In this document: piece by piece, positions 15,405 to 24,131 of the stretch
How positions within the stretch are numbered: the first letter of the stretch is position 1
Layout of the letters: each line of letters begins with the position of its first letter
Program-made: the position numbers and the translations under genes
Notes under the pieces: model-generated
Database searches by the model: none
The model's input: only the letters and a program-made list of their open reading frames with translations
Told to the model about the DNA's origin: nothing
NCBI GenBank assembly: GCA_966211425.1
Contig: CBIHNH010000002.1
Location: 1-43,728 of the forward strand
DNA length: 43,728 nucleotides
Direction of reading: 5' to 3'
Origin: CBIHNH01 sp966211425
Lineage (GTDB): Bacteria; Patescibacteriota; Saccharimonadia; Saccharimonadales; Saccharimonadaceae

Positions 15405-17086
15405 TGCTTTAGCGCGCTCTTGCCGAGCGATACTACATGCTGTTTTCGGTAGGACTCGAATGCCTTGTGGTTAAAGCCATGTTTCTTTATAAAGCTACCG
15501 ATATGTTCGCTACCGAGGAAGTGTGGCAACATCACATAGGTTGCGCCGTGCCGGTAGAGGTCGGCCGCTTGGTCGTAGCTGTTTGCGTGGCAGATAAAAA
15601 CCGCTTCGGGATTATGGTAGCGCAGGTAGCCGAGCAGGGAGCGGTTGACGCCCATGTCCGATACGGTACTGACGACTAGCTCCGCCTTGTTGGCGCTGAT
15701 TTCATGGAGTAGTTCTTCGTCGGTCGCGTCGCCGTAGGTATTGCGAACGCCCTGGCGGTCGAGGTGCTCGATGACTTCCGGATCGTAGTCGACGACCAGG
15801 TAGCGCTGCTTCATGTCGCGGAAGGCTCGCACAAACTCATGGCCACCGTGATGATAGCCGAACAGGATGATTGGGTACGACTGGCGTTTTCGATCCTTTT
15901 CTTTGATGTTCTTTCGTTCAAATACATGCAGCCACGATTCGAACAGACGGTACAGTTCGTCGCTGTATTTCATGAGGTAGGTACTGATACTGATCGTTAT
16001 CAGGGCGACAAGCGTTATTACGGCGGTGAGTTCTGGCCTGACGAGGCCGACACTTGCGGCATAGATAACCACGATAATCGAGAACTCACTGATCTGTGAT
16101 AGGTTTATGGCGGCCTTGAAACTGGTGAGCTTAGTATAGCCGAGCATGCCGAGCGTGATCATAACAAATAACGGCTTACCGAGCATCACAATGGCCGATA
16201 GGATGAGCGCCGCGACGATACTCTGCTCAAACGCAGTGATGCTCAGGCTCTCTCCCAGAACAACAAAGAACAAGACGATGAAGAAATCGCGCAGTGGTTT
16301 AAGTCGGGAGGCCATTTCGGTTGCATAGGGGAGTGACGCCAGGCTGACGCCGGCAAATAATGCCCCGACTTCGTGGCTAAAACCGACGATATCGAACAGC
16401 GTCGCGACACCAAAGCCCCAAGCTATAGTAAACATGAACAACAACTCCTGCGAACCGGCCAGGAACTTCATGAAAAACGGCATCAACCGGTAAAAAACAT
16501 AGAGGCCGAGACCGAGGCCAAGACCTTTTGCGATAAGCAGCGCAAAATCAAATACTCCGAGTGCGCCAGCAGTTCCAGCTGCCGCGATGAACAGCAGAGC
16601 AAACGTCGCGACGACATCGTCGACCAGGATGACTCCCAGTGCGATCTGGCCGTGCAGGCGAGAGAGCTCGCGTTTGTCGGAGAGTACTTTTAAGATGATG
16701 ATGGTACTGCTGAAGAAGAGGGCAAGGCCGATGACCAGTGCCTCCGCGGTGTTATATCCAAGTAGGTAGCTGGCGGTAGTGCCTAGACCCCCGATAATCA
16801 CTAGGATGGAGGCCGCAGTCGTTAGAGAGACCTTACCGAGACTTTTGATAACTCCGATGTTGAGCCCCAAACCGATAATGAACAACAGTAAAGTGATACC
16901 GATCTCGCTATAGGCCTCAAAAACCGACTTGTCATGGATAAGGTTAAAGACGCTTGGTCCGACGAGGATTCCTGTCAGGATATAGCCGATAATGAGAGGC
17001 TGGCGAAGCAGTCTCATAAGCACAGAGATAGCGCCACCGATGACGATGATGACACTTAGTTGGGTAAATATCGAACTATGATCCAT
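15401..17086 (-). CDS. CPA2-family cation:proton antiporter with TrkA-N domain
   Basis: 561 residues: about 12 membrane helices over the first 385 residues of the Na+/H+ exchanger fold (ITLLLFIIGLGLNIGVIKSL, SSTIIILKVLSDK, GVILVDDVVATFALLF), followed by a Rossmann-type TrkA-N/RCK domain (PIILFGYHHGGHEFVRAFRD, VVDYDPEVIEHLDRQGVRNTYGDATDEELL) that binds nucleotides. The arrangement is that of KefB/KefC/YbaL-like transporters, which move K+ or Na+ out against protons under nucleotide or glutathione control. A KefF-type partner is not seen. It is followed 41 nt upstream by the VIT-like gene on the same strand. Confidence 0.9.
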   Translation of the reverse strand: MDHSSIFTQLSVIIVIGGAISVLMRLLRQPLIIGYILTGILVGPSVFNLIHDKSVFEAYSEIGITLLLFIIGLGLNIGVIKSLGKVSLTTAASILVIIGGLGTTASYLLGYNTAEALVIGLALFFSSTIIILKVLSDKRELSRLHGQIALGVILVDDVVATFALLFIAAAGTAGALGVFDFALLIAKGLGLGLGLYVFYRLMPFFMKFLAGSQELLFMFTIAWGFGVATLFDIVGFSHEVGALFAGVSLASLPYATEMASRLKPLRDFFIVLFFVVLGESLSITAFEQSIVAALILSAIVMLGKPLFVMITLGMLGYTKLTSFKAAINLSQISEFSIIVVIYAASVGLVRPELTAVITLVALITISISTYLMKYSDELYRLFESWLHVFERKNIKEKDRKRQSYPIILFGYHHGGHEFVRAFRDMKQRYLVVDYDPEVIEHLDRQGVRNTYGDATDEELLHEISANKAELVVSTVSDMGVNRSLLGYLRYHNPEAVFICHANSYDQAADLYRHGATYVMLPHFLGSEHIGSFIKKHGFNHKAFESYRKQHVVSLGKSALKH

Positions 17087-17127
17087 GCTAGTTTTGTCTA
17101 GGTGCTCCCACTGCTAATTTCTTCATA

Positions 17128-17658
17128 CTACTGTAACAGGTACGACAAGAGCCAACCAGAAATCGTGCCAACGCCGATGATGGCGAGACCGATCCAGGCG
17201 AGCTCGAACCCGTCGCGTACGGCGTGTCTGCCGAGTAGCTTGCCCCGGTAAGCGCCTGCAAAGAAAAGGATAAGCACAGTTATGAGGCCGGTTAGGACGA
17301 TGGCGGTCAAAGAGTCTCTGATTAGCAGTAGTGGAACGACGGCAATGAGCGAGACGAGTGCGTAGGTAATAAACTCAATCAATGCAGGTATGAAATATGC
17401 GTGCAACTTGTGTCGCTTTTCGTGGCCATCTAGTTCGTCGAGGTAATGCTCGCTAGTATAGCGAACCGCACAGGCATTAAAGGCGTTAACGACCAGTCCG
17501 ACGACACCCGTCACGATCAGCAGGTCGTGTGATATGTTTTGAAAATACAAACCGGCGACGATACCGACGAATATTGCGAACCCGCCTTCGATGCCTTCGA
17601 GAACTGAGAGAAAATTGTCTGCGCCGAGCGGAATGCGGCGCTTAGTGTGTGGCATCAT
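17128..17658 (-). CDS. VIT1/CCC1-like membrane transporter
   Basis: 176 residues with five membrane segments. The first helix region GIEGGFAIFVGIVAGLYFQNI, the acidic connecting stretch YTSEHYLDELDGHEKRHK, and the C-terminal FFAGAYRGKLLGRHAVRDGFELAWIGLAIIGVGTISGW follow the layout of the VIT/CCC1 family, which moves Fe2+ or Mn2+. The metal-binding domain between TM2 and TM3 seen in plant VIT1 is short or missing, so substrate is uncertain. It is divergent from the CorA-like gene with only 29 nt between start codons, suggesting joint control of metal transport. Confidence 0.65.
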   Translation of the reverse strand: MMPHTKRRIPLGADNFLSVLEGIEGGFAIFVGIVAGLYFQNISHDLLIVTGVVGLVVNAFNACAVRYTSEHYLDELDGHEKRHKLHAYFIPALIEFITYALVSLIAVVPLLLIRDSLTAIVLTGLITVLILFFAGAYRGKLLGRHAVRDGFELAWIGLAIIGVGTISGWLLSYLLQ

Positions 17659-17671
17659 TTGTTCCCTGGTA

Positions 17672-17677
17672 TATACT
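17672..17677 (+). promoter_or_regulatory. -10 box of the CorA-like gene
   Basis: TATACT, 10 nt before ATG 17688. There is no ribosome binding site before that ATG. The opposite strand carries TATATACC for the VIT-like gene, so the 29-nt gap is a two-way promoter. Confidence 0.45.
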
Positions 17678-17687
17678 GCTTATAGTT

Positions 17688-18617
17688 ATGATTACCTATT
17701 ATTATAAAAACATTCGCTCAAAAAAACTATCTGTTTTAGATGAGTACAAGTCGGGCGCCTGGGTTTGTGTTGAAAAACCGACTGAGGATGAGATTGAAGG
17801 GCTTATAAAGCGCTTCAATCTTGACGCTGGGCACCTCGAGGACGCTATGGACGCCGATGAGATGCCTCGTCTCGAGCGTGAAGGCGATCTGACCTACATT
17901 TTCGTCCGGTATGCCTATACCAACGATGACCTCGAGCTCACGACGTCACCACTGCTATTTGTCGTTGGGCCAGATCTGATGATCACGGTTGCGCTCAACG
18001 GCTTACCTCGCTTGCAACGGTTTACCTCTGGAAAGATCGAGTTCTCGACGACACAGCGGACAAAACTGGTTCTGCAGATCCTGGATCAGATCGTTGACCA
18101 GTATGAGGTTTTCATCAACAATATCTCTCGCCAAATCAAGTTGATCCGCACTCGGTTACGCTCGCATGACGTGGCCAACCAGGATTTTATCGATTTCGTG
18201 CTGATCGAGGATGAACTGAACGAGTTCTTAAGCGCCATGTTGCCGACAACCGCTATACTGCGCCGCCTGATGTTGGGTCGTCATATACCGTTGTTCGAGG
18301 AAGACCAAGAGCTAGTCGAAGACTTGCTGCTTAACAACGAACAGTCGATCGAAGGCGCTCGGAGTAACGTCAAGAGTATCATCAACATCCGTGAAGCTTA
18401 TTCGACGATTGCGAGCAACAACTTGAACCGTTCGATGAAGATTCTGACCGCCGCGACGGTAATCATCGCGTTACCAAATGTTCTCTACGGTATGTTTGGC
18501 ATGAATGTCGACCTACCGTTCCAGAAAGAGCCGTGGGCTTACGGCTTAATCGTCACGCTAACAGTAGTGCTAACGATCGCTATCTTTATGGTCGGTCGCG
18601 CAAAACGCGTCTTTTAG
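17688..18617 (+). CDS. CorA-family divalent metal transporter
   Basis: Residues 1-240 form the soluble funnel with a long helix; two C-terminal membrane helices follow, with the pore signature YGMFGMNV (the GMN motif) at the end of TM1 and a basic tail (RAKRVF). CorA proteins form homopentamers that carry Mg2+ (also Co2+ or Ni2+). The periplasmic loop PFQKEPWAYG replaces the usual MPE, as in several distant CorA groups. I prefer ATG 17688 over the upstream in-frame start at 17649, which would overlap the divergent gene; 17688 lies behind a -10 box. Length 309 residues fits the family. Confidence 0.9.
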   Translation: MITYYYKNIRSKKLSVLDEYKSGAWVCVEKPTEDEIEGLIKRFNLDAGHLEDAMDADEMPRLEREGDLTYIFVRYAYTNDDLELTTSPLLFVVGPDLMITVALNGLPRLQRFTSGKIEFSTTQRTKLVLQILDQIVDQYEVFINNISRQIKLIRTRLRSHDVANQDFIDFVLIEDELNEFLSAMLPTTAILRRLMLGRHIPLFEEDQELVEDLLLNNEQSIEGARSNVKSIINIREAYSTIASNNLNRSMKILTAATVIIALPNVLYGMFGMNVDLPFQKEPWAYGLIVTLTVVLTIAIFMVGRAKRVF

Positions 18618-18640
18618 CTTATGCTTTACAGACTATAGTG

Positions 18641-18669
18641 TTGACATAAGCACTATGATTTGATAAACT
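18641..18669 (+). promoter_or_regulatory. Promoter of a short structured transcript
   Basis: TTGACA (18641-18646), 17-nt spacer, TAAACT (18664-18669). Predicted start about 18676; the transcript would end at the terminator at 18862-18893. Confidence 0.7.
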
Positions 18670-18675
18670 TTTTGT

Positions 18676-18757
18676 TGTGTCTCGCGCCAGCGAGCTGGTG
18701 CCTATCGGTCGAACTGGTGCGCGTTTAACTGACACAGATCCTAAGCAAGGAGCAACT
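18676..18757 (+). ncRNA. Structured leader with mutually exclusive hairpins
   Basis: CTCGC-GCCA-GCGAG (18681-18694) can form one hairpin; GCGCCAG (18684-18690) can instead pair with CTGGTGC at 18695-18701 or with its second copy at 18714-18720. These pairings exclude each other. This layout resembles a regulatory leader, or a small RNA, in front of the 30-codon gene. No known riboswitch class recognised. Confidence 0.4.
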
Positions 18758-18850
18758 ATGCCGATAACGATCCGCAAAGCGCCATCCCGCGCAACGCGAG
18801 TTGAGGTAGAAGTGCTACCAGCTCAGTGGCAAGAATACATTGCCCACTAA
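18758..18850 (+). CDS. 30-residue small protein
   Basis: The ATG follows a good ribosome binding site (AAGGAG at 18747-18752). It translates as MPITIRKAPSRATRVEVEVL then PAQWQEYIAH. It is basic at the start, with an amphipathic beta-like middle. It has its own promoter and terminator, so it is a single-gene transcript of about 215 nt. No family recognised; it may be a real small protein or the coding part of a dual-function RNA. Confidence 0.5.
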   Translation: MPITIRKAPSRATRVEVEVLPAQWQEYIAH

Positions 18851-18861
18851 GTTAGCCAGAA

Positions 18862-18893
18862 AAAAGCCCCCGGTCTACCCTCCGAGGGCTTTT
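18862..18893. terminator. Bidirectional intrinsic terminator
   Basis: AAAAGCCC (18862-18869) pairs with GGGCTTTT (18886-18893), continued by CGG/CCG inside. A and T runs flank it, so it can also end the dsbA-like transcript from the other strand. Confidence 0.8.
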
Positions 18894-18918
18894 ACTTATT
18901 GTGGCGGACTTTTATCCG

Positions 18919-19656
18919 CTACTCTGAGGCTTCTGTCTGTTTGGTGGTGTCGGCCTTTGCTGGGGACTCGATACCGAGTTCTTTGAGCTTGGCATCGATC
19001 TTGGCTCGTAGGAGCGCACCATTGTTTTGGATGACGTCAGTAACTTCTTTGTCGGACAGGCGTTCATCTCCGAGATAAAAGGTCGGTGTAGAGCTGACGC
19101 CCAGTTTGTTGCCGAGTGAGCGGTCTCGGTTGATCTTTGTTGATACACGTGGATCGCTCAGGTCAGTTTTGAACGTATCTGTATCTATTCCGAGGCTCCC
19201 CGCATAACCGATAAAAGTATCGGTGCGCTTTGAGAGTTCGATCCCACTCCATACGTTCTGGTTTTCGAACAGCATATCGTGCATCTCCCAGTATTTGCCT
19301 TGCAGTCCCGCTGCTTCGGCTGCAGTAGCCGCGGCAAGGGCGTTAGGATGGATGTTGGTTAGTGGAAAGTTCCTAAAGACAAAAGCGATCTGATTTTTAT
19401 AGTCTTCTTTTATCGACTTTACCCCTGCGTAGGCACCACCACAGCCGGGACACTGAAAGTCGCCGTATTCGAACAGAACAATTTTAGAATCTTTGTTTCC
19501 GTAAACCTGATCACCGATAGCAGTATCAGTTCCTGAAATGACCTTAGAAGCATCGATCGAGTCGACGTTTACGTTATCTCGTTTCGAGAGCGCAACCAGG
19601 GCGCCGAGCGTGACAACACATATGACGACAAAAATTATCCAACGGGTACGAGTCAT
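18919..19656 (-). CDS. Membrane-anchored DsbA-family thiol oxidoreductase
   Basis: 245 residues: N-terminal anchor (about 5-24), then a DsbA/thioredoxin-4 domain with LFEYGDFQCPGCGGAY (active-site C69-P-G-C72), an inserted helical domain (AAEAAGLQGKYWEMHDMLFENQNVW) and the cis-proline loop GVSSTPTFYLG. It likely introduces disulfides in exported proteins, such as the Cys-rich beta-helix or CAP-domain proteins in this window. A DsbB/VKOR partner is not in view. The start has GAGGAA 6 nt upstream. The Lys/Thr-rich C-terminal tail is dispensable in the family. Confidence 0.9.
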   Translation of the reverse strand: MTRTRWIIFVVICVVTLGALVALSKRDNVNVDSIDASKVISGTDTAIGDQVYGNKDSKIVLFEYGDFQCPGCGGAYAGVKSIKEDYKNQIAFVFRNFPLTNIHPNALAAATAAEAAGLQGKYWEMHDMLFENQNVWSGIELSKRTDTFIGYAGSLGIDTDTFKTDLSDPRVSTKINRDRSLGNKLGVSSTPTFYLGDERLSDKEVTDVIQNNGALLRAKIDAKLKELGIESPAKADTTKQTEASE

Positions 19657-19718
19657 GTAGGGTTCCTCATTTTCTTACTTAGTATATTTAAGTATAGCCT
19701 ATGCGTGGGTACTCGCGG

Positions 19719-19724
19719 TAAACT
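19719..19724 (+). promoter_or_regulatory. -10 box of the CBS-domain gene/aspS operon
   Basis: TAAACT ends 7 nt before ATG 19732 (4 nt before the tandem ATG 19729). No ribosome binding site, so a leaderless start is likely. Confidence 0.5.
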
Positions 19725-19731
19725 AGACATG

Positions 19732-20745
19732 ATGCAACTATCGATTTGGATTTTATTTTGCGCTGGCCTAGTCTGGCTGGTCATTTTTCTGTTGCATAGT
19801 GTTAGGCTTGAGAGTTCCTCGCTCAGTGCATTTGAGCTGAAGCGTCGGAGCGACGAGGGCGACGGCGATGCCCAGAAGGCGACCGAGCGTGAGCAAGCTT
19901 TGCCGCGACTGATGACGCTACGTCGACTCACCGAGACGATCCTGCTCGTTGTGGCTATCGTACTGACTGTTTTGGCGCTCGGATGGTTTGTCGGGACGCT
20001 GGTGGCGAGCGCCCTCGTGCTTGGTCTCGGCAGGGTGTCACGGATTGCTTTCGTTTCTTCATCGGCGACGAGACTATACGGTTCGTACGAATCACGCCTG
20101 ATGGCACTCGCTGCTACTTGGTCGTGGCTGGATTGGTTCAGTGACGCAGTTGGTCCTGAGCGCGACACGAGTGCTGCTTCGAAAGAAGAGCTACAGCATA
20201 TCATCGAACGTTCCGCTGGCGTACTGAGCCGCGACGTGTTTCAACGCCTGCAGGCATCGATAACGCTCGATAATCACACAGTGCAGGATGTTATGACACC
20301 GGCTTCTGTTGTCGAGACGGCAGACATCAAAGATACATTGGGTCCGCTGGTGCTCGATGGGCTGCACAAAACCGGCCACAGCCGCTTTCCGGTCGCAAAT
20401 GGCGACATCCACCACATCGAGGGGATTCTCTATCTCCATGATATTATCAATCTAAAGAGTGCCAAGAAATCGGTACGCGAGGCGATGGACCCACGGGTTC
20501 ACTACATCCACGAGGAGCAATCTCTCGAACACGCGCTGCACGGATTTTTACGCACCCATCGACACCTGTTCGTCGTCGTGAACGATTATCGCGAAACGGT
20601 CGGTGTCGTGACGCTCGAGGATGTGCTCGAAGCACTACTCGGCAAAAAGATCGTTGATGAATTTGACCAGTTTGACGACCTCCGAGTCGTCGCGGCGAGC
20701 AATCCTCGCAAAAACAACCTCCCGAAAGGAAAGACTGATATATGA
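19732..20745 (+). CDS. Membrane protein with CBS pair (CNNM/CorC-like)
   Basis: Two membrane segments (about 1-20 and 68-98) precede a helix and a pair of CBS domains (about 188-318): QDVMTPASVVETADIKDTLG, then RFPVANGDIHHIEGILYLHDII, REAMDPRVHYIHEEQSLEHAL and HLFVVVNDYRETVGVVTLEDVLEALLG. The motifs match the HlyC/CorC-CNNM group, linked to Mg2+ efflux and adenine-nucleotide sensing, but the DUF21 membrane domain is shortened to two segments. I chose ATG 19732, which fits the leaderless spacing; ATG 19729 or 19705 are alternatives. It overlaps aspS by ATGA, so they are co-transcribed. Confidence 0.78.
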   Translation: MQLSIWILFCAGLVWLVIFLLHSVRLESSSLSAFELKRRSDEGDGDAQKATEREQALPRLMTLRRLTETILLVVAIVLTVLALGWFVGTLVASALVLGLGRVSRIAFVSSSATRLYGSYESRLMALAATWSWLDWFSDAVGPERDTSAASKEELQHIIERSAGVLSRDVFQRLQASITLDNHTVQDVMTPASVVETADIKDTLGPLVLDGLHKTGHSRFPVANGDIHHIEGILYLHDIINLKSAKKSVREAMDPRVHYIHEEQSLEHALHGFLRTHRHLFVVVNDYRETVGVVTLEDVLEALLGKKIVDEFDQFDDLRVVAASNPRKNNLPKGKTDI

Positions 20746-22481
20746 GAACCTTGACCACCCACACCATCGAAGCCATTGGCCAAACAGTTACTGTTCAGGG
20801 CTGGGTACAAACTCGCCGTGATCACGGTGGCCTTATATTTATCGACATTCGTGACCACACGGGCATCGTTCAGCTAGTCATTAACCCGGAGCACGCCGAA
20901 GCTTTTGCGGTAGCGGAACAACTACGCGATGAGTTTGTTATCTCCGCAGCGGGCGTCGTCAAAGAGCGCGAGGAAGGCCTCAAAAACGACAAGATCCCGA
21001 CCGGCTCCGTTGAGATCGTCGTCAGCTCACTCGATATCCTCAACCGAGCCGAGGCGTTGCCGATCCAGCCGTTCGCAGAAGCGCAGGCTGGGGAAGAGCT
21101 GCGCCTAAAATACCGCTATCTCGATCTTCGTCGACCAAAGATGCAGCATATCTTACGGCGCCGCGCAGAGATGTTCAGTACGATCCGCAGCTATATGGAA
21201 GGCAATGATTTTACAGAAGTTACGACACCGATTCTGGCGAACTCCAGTCCTGAAGGCGCGCGCGACTTTTTGATTCCAAGTCGTCTCCAAGAGGGCAAGT
21301 TCTATGCGTTGCCGCAAGCGCCGCAACAGTTCAAGCAGCTCCTGATGGTCGGCGGCGTGTCACGCTACTACCAGCTGGCCGCCTGTTTCCGCGACGAAGA
21401 CCCGCGGGCAGACCGACTCTACGGTGAGTTTTATCAGCTCGATACTGAGATGAGCTTCGTTGATGACGGCGAAACAGTTCGTCAGATGTTTGACCCGTTG
21501 ATCAAAAAACTTTCGAGTGAATTTGCCGGCAAAAGGCTGCTCAGTGATGAGATCCCACGCATTGCCTATGCTGAGGCGATGGAAAAATACGGTTCAGACA
21601 AACCCGACCTGCGTTTTGGCATGGAGTTGGTTGAGCTCACGGATACTTTTGCGTCAACCGAGTTCGGTGTTTTCAAAAACGCCGAAGCTATCAAAGCGAT
21701 TCGCGTACCGGACGGAGCGAGCCTGAGCCGCAAGCAGATCGATAATTTCACGGAGATCGCAAAGAGCGAAGGTGCCGGTGGCCTGGCGTACATCGTCTAT
21801 GAGAACGGCGAAGCGCGCTCGCCGATCGCCAAATTCCTCACCGAGGGTGAACTCGCAGCAGTGCGAGAGCGAACCGGCGCTGTTGACGGTGATGCTGTCT
21901 TTTTCGGCGCTGACAAACGAGCTACTGTAAACAAGGTTCTCGGGCGTCTGCGATCTGAGTTTGCTGATCATTTCAGCCTCAAAGACCCTAACGTTATCGC
22001 GCTGTGTTGGATCGTTGATTTTCCGTTTTATGAATGGGACGACACGAAGAAAAAAGTTGATTTTGGGCACAACCCGTTCAGTATGCCACGCGGTGGTGTT
22101 ACAGCACTCGACGCGGCGACCGACGAGGAAAAACTTGCTATCGTCGCCGATCAGTACGATATGGTGATGAACGGCTATGAGATCTGCTCTGGCGGTGTTC
22201 GCAACCATAACCCCGAGGTGCTTTACAGAGTCTTCGGCCTACTTGGCTACGACCAAGCATATGTAGATGACAAGTTCGGCGCGATGATCAACGCATTTAA
22301 ATACGGTGCACCACCGCACGCTGGGTGCGCCTTCGGTATCGATCGCATGTTCATGGAACTGATGGGCGAGAGTAATATTCGCGAGATTGTCGCATTCCCA
22401 AAGAACGGCTCCGGTGTTGATGTCATGATGAACTCTCCCTCAACCGTCGATCCCGCTCAGCTCAAAGACCTCGGCCTCTAG
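20742..22481 (+). CDS. aspS: Aspartyl-tRNA synthetase
   Basis: 579 residues, the bacterial AspRS layout: an OB-fold anticodon domain (VQGWVQTRRDHGGLIFIDIRDHTGIVQLV), class II motif 1 region (RAEMFSTIRSYME), motif 2 (YYQLAACFRDEDPRADR), an inserted GAD domain (about 280-410) and motif 3 (PHAGCAFGIDRMFMEL). It attaches Asp to tRNA-Asp. Whether it is discriminating or also charges tRNA-Asn cannot be decided by eye. Its start overlaps the CBS-domain gene by 4 nt, so translation is coupled; no separate promoter is seen. Confidence 0.97.
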   Translation: MRTLTTHTIEAIGQTVTVQGWVQTRRDHGGLIFIDIRDHTGIVQLVINPEHAEAFAVAEQLRDEFVISAAGVVKEREEGLKNDKIPTGSVEIVVSSLDILNRAEALPIQPFAEAQAGEELRLKYRYLDLRRPKMQHILRRRAEMFSTIRSYMEGNDFTEVTTPILANSSPEGARDFLIPSRLQEGKFYALPQAPQQFKQLLMVGGVSRYYQLAACFRDEDPRADRLYGEFYQLDTEMSFVDDGETVRQMFDPLIKKLSSEFAGKRLLSDEIPRIAYAEAMEKYGSDKPDLRFGMELVELTDTFASTEFGVFKNAEAIKAIRVPDGASLSRKQIDNFTEIAKSEGAGGLAYIVYENGEARSPIAKFLTEGELAAVRERTGAVDGDAVFFGADKRATVNKVLGRLRSEFADHFSLKDPNVIALCWIVDFPFYEWDDTKKKVDFGHNPFSMPRGGVTALDAATDEEKLAIVADQYDMVMNGYEICSGGVRNHNPEVLYRVFGLLGYDQAYVDDKFGAMINAFKYGAPPHAGCAFGIDRMFMELMGESNIREIVAFPKNGSGVDVMMNSPSTVDPAQLKDLGL

Positions 22482-22482
22482 C

Positions 22483-23103
22483 TCATAGGCGCTCGTAGCG
22501 CGCACCGATTTCATCCGCGACACGACCAAACATCGTATCAACGAGCTCTTTGCCTACGTCAGACAAGATGACGTCATGAGTTGGGAAAACACGACTTGGC
22601 TTAACGACGCGGAGGAACTCGGCTGCTTCGGAAAACTTCATCCATGGTGCGCTAACAGGTAGCGCGAGCAGATCAACCGCACCATATGGGAGTGCAAACG
22701 AATCGCCTGGATAATACAGTTTTTCATCGATCATGACGCCCAAGTTTTCGATCACGGGCAGTGAACTGTCAATCAGGGCATGTTGACCGCCATAAAAAGT
22801 CAGTGCAAAATCCCCTATGTGTACAGTTTCGTTAACCGAAACTGTTTGCGTGGAGAAATCGCTGAGCTGAGTAGCGACGGATGCAGGGGTATAGATAACC
22901 GCTTCTGGGTTCGTTTTGACGATGTCCGCAAGTGTTTTGGTATCACAGTGATCAGGGTGCTCGTGGGTTATGACGACCGCATCCACGTTCTTCGGTGCTA
23001 CGAAGTCATCACTCCATACACCCGGGTCAACGACAATGCTTCGATCATCTTTTGTGACGACAAAACAAGCGTGTTTGTACTTGGTTATCTGGGTTATATC
23101 CAT
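22483..23103 (-). CDS. Metallo-beta-lactamase-fold hydrolase (UlaG/YtkL-like)
   Basis: A metal-dependent hydrolase: HACFVVTKDDRSIVVDPGVW, the metal motif VVITHEHPDHCD (T-H-x-H-x-D-H), GGQHALID and PGDSFALPYGAVDLLALPVSAPWM, and a late His in VFPTHD. This fits the YtkL/UlaG-type subgroup of small-molecule hydrolases; the substrate is unknown. The frame is open to 23208, but ATG 23103 (MDITQITKYKHAC) matches the domain start and lies 7 nt after TATACT on the minus strand, indicating a leaderless transcript. The stop is 1 nt from the aspS stop. Confidence 0.88.
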   Translation of the reverse strand: MDITQITKYKHACFVVTKDDRSIVVDPGVWSDDFVAPKNVDAVVITHEHPDHCDTKTLADIVKTNPEAVIYTPASVATQLSDFSTQTVSVNETVHIGDFALTFYGGQHALIDSSLPVIENLGVMIDEKLYYPGDSFALPYGAVDLLALPVSAPWMKFSEAAEFLRVVKPSRVFPTHDVILSDVGKELVDTMFGRVADEIGARYERL

Positions 23104-23110
23104 ACCTACT

Positions 23111-23116
23111 AGTATA
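23111..23116 (-). promoter_or_regulatory. -10 box of the MBL-fold gene
   Basis: Minus-strand TATACT, 7 nt before ATG 23103; no ribosome binding site between. Confidence 0.55.
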
Positions 23117-23128
23117 CGCCCCCGCTGA

Positions 23129-23144
23129 TGTGAGATATAACACA
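23129..23144. promoter_or_regulatory. Crp-like operator, TGTGA-N6-ACACA
   Basis: A 5-6-5 site with one mismatch; it can also be read as GATGTG-N8-CACATC (23127-23146), a perfect inverted repeat. Its centre is at -41.5 relative to the start predicted from TATACT (23166-23171) of the SDR gene, and overlaps the -35 area of the divergent MBL-fold gene. It could activate one and repress the other. Confidence 0.6.
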
Positions 23145-23165
23145 TCACTGGCTTTGATGTCCGCC

Positions 23166-23171
23166 TATACT
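23166..23171 (+). promoter_or_regulatory. -10 box of the SDR stress operon
   Basis: TATACT; predicted start about 23178, giving a 29-nt leader with GAGAGGAG before the ATG. There is no -35 consensus, as expected for an activated promoter. Confidence 0.55.
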
Positions 23172-23206
23172 CGTTACTGTAACGTCTAGCGAGAGGAGTA
23201 AAGCGC

Positions 23207-24106
23207 ATGAAGAAGCAGTCTCAGCACGCCATGCAAGACCCGACGACTCAGTATCCGGTGATGGACATACCCGAACAACAGCAGTCGGAGCCTGGCCTCG
23301 ATGTCGAGTTGCAGCCCCGGGCAGACCATGGCCAAGACAGTTATGTTGGCAGCGACCGACTACACGGAAGAAAGGCTTTGATTACAGGAGGCGACTCTGG
23401 TATTGGCCGAGCGGTTGCGATCGCGTTTGCTCGTGAGGGCGCTGATGTTGCCATTACCCATCTAGCCTCTGAGCAACCAGACGCGGAAGATGTGATCCGC
23501 CAGATCGAGGCTGCTGGACGCAAAGCGATCGCTCTTCCGGGCGACCTCTCAAATGAATCTTTTTGCGAAAAGTTAGCAGATCGGGCCGCGCAGGAACTTG
23601 GTGGTTTAGATATCCTGGTTAACAACGCTGGAAAGCAAGTCTACGTCGATGACATCATGGAGCTTACGACCGAGCAGCTCGAGGCAACCTTTCGGATAAA
23701 TGTTTTTGCGATGTTTTGGCTGACAAAGGCCGCTCTCAAGTATCTACCAAAAGGCGCCACGATCATCAACACAACTTCGATTCAAGCCTACCAGCCATCG
23801 GGCGGTTTGCTCGACTACGCGGCGACCAAGGCGGCGATCGCGAACTTTACTCATGGGCTCGCTCAGCAGCTATCACCCAAGGGTATCCGCGTTAACGGTG
23901 TCGCACCGGGACCGGTTTGGACACCGCTGCAACCAAGTCATGGCCAACCGATGGAGAAACTGACACAGTTCGGTCAAAACACACCGCTCGGACGCGCCGG
24001 TCAACCGGCAGAGCTGGCGCCAACCTACGTTTTTCTGGCTAGCCAAGAGTCGAGCTATATCACCGGTGAGATCATCGGGGTTACCGGTGGCAACCACCTA
24101 CCATAA
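23207..24106 (+). CDS. Short-chain dehydrogenase, YghA/general-stress-protein-39-like
   Basis: A 299-residue SDR with the extended N-terminal arm of this subgroup (DPTTQYPVMDIPEQQQSEPG). Nucleotide motif TGGDSGIGRAVA, NNAG (ILVNNAGKQ), catalytic Ser in INTTSIQAYQ, and Y-x3-K in LDYAATKAAIANF, then NGVAPGPVWTPL. The family uses NAD(P)H and is induced by osmotic, ethanol or oxidative stress in other bacteria; the substrate here is unknown. It has a proper ribosome binding site (GAGAGGAG) and a Crp-like site at -41.5, so it heads a stress operon with ChaB, a DNA glycosylase and a permease-like protein. Confidence 0.93.
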   Translation: MKKQSQHAMQDPTTQYPVMDIPEQQQSEPGLDVELQPRADHGQDSYVGSDRLHGRKALITGGDSGIGRAVAIAFAREGADVAITHLASEQPDAEDVIRQIEAAGRKAIALPGDLSNESFCEKLADRAAQELGGLDILVNNAGKQVYVDDIMELTTEQLEATFRINVFAMFWLTKAALKYLPKGATIINTTSIQAYQPSGGLLDYAATKAAIANFTHGLAQQLSPKGIRVNGVAPGPVWTPLQPSHGQPMEKLTQFGQNTPLGRAGQPAELAPTYVFLASQESSYITGEIIGVTGGNHLP

Positions 24107-24131
24107 CGAAGAGATAACGGAGGACAGTATC

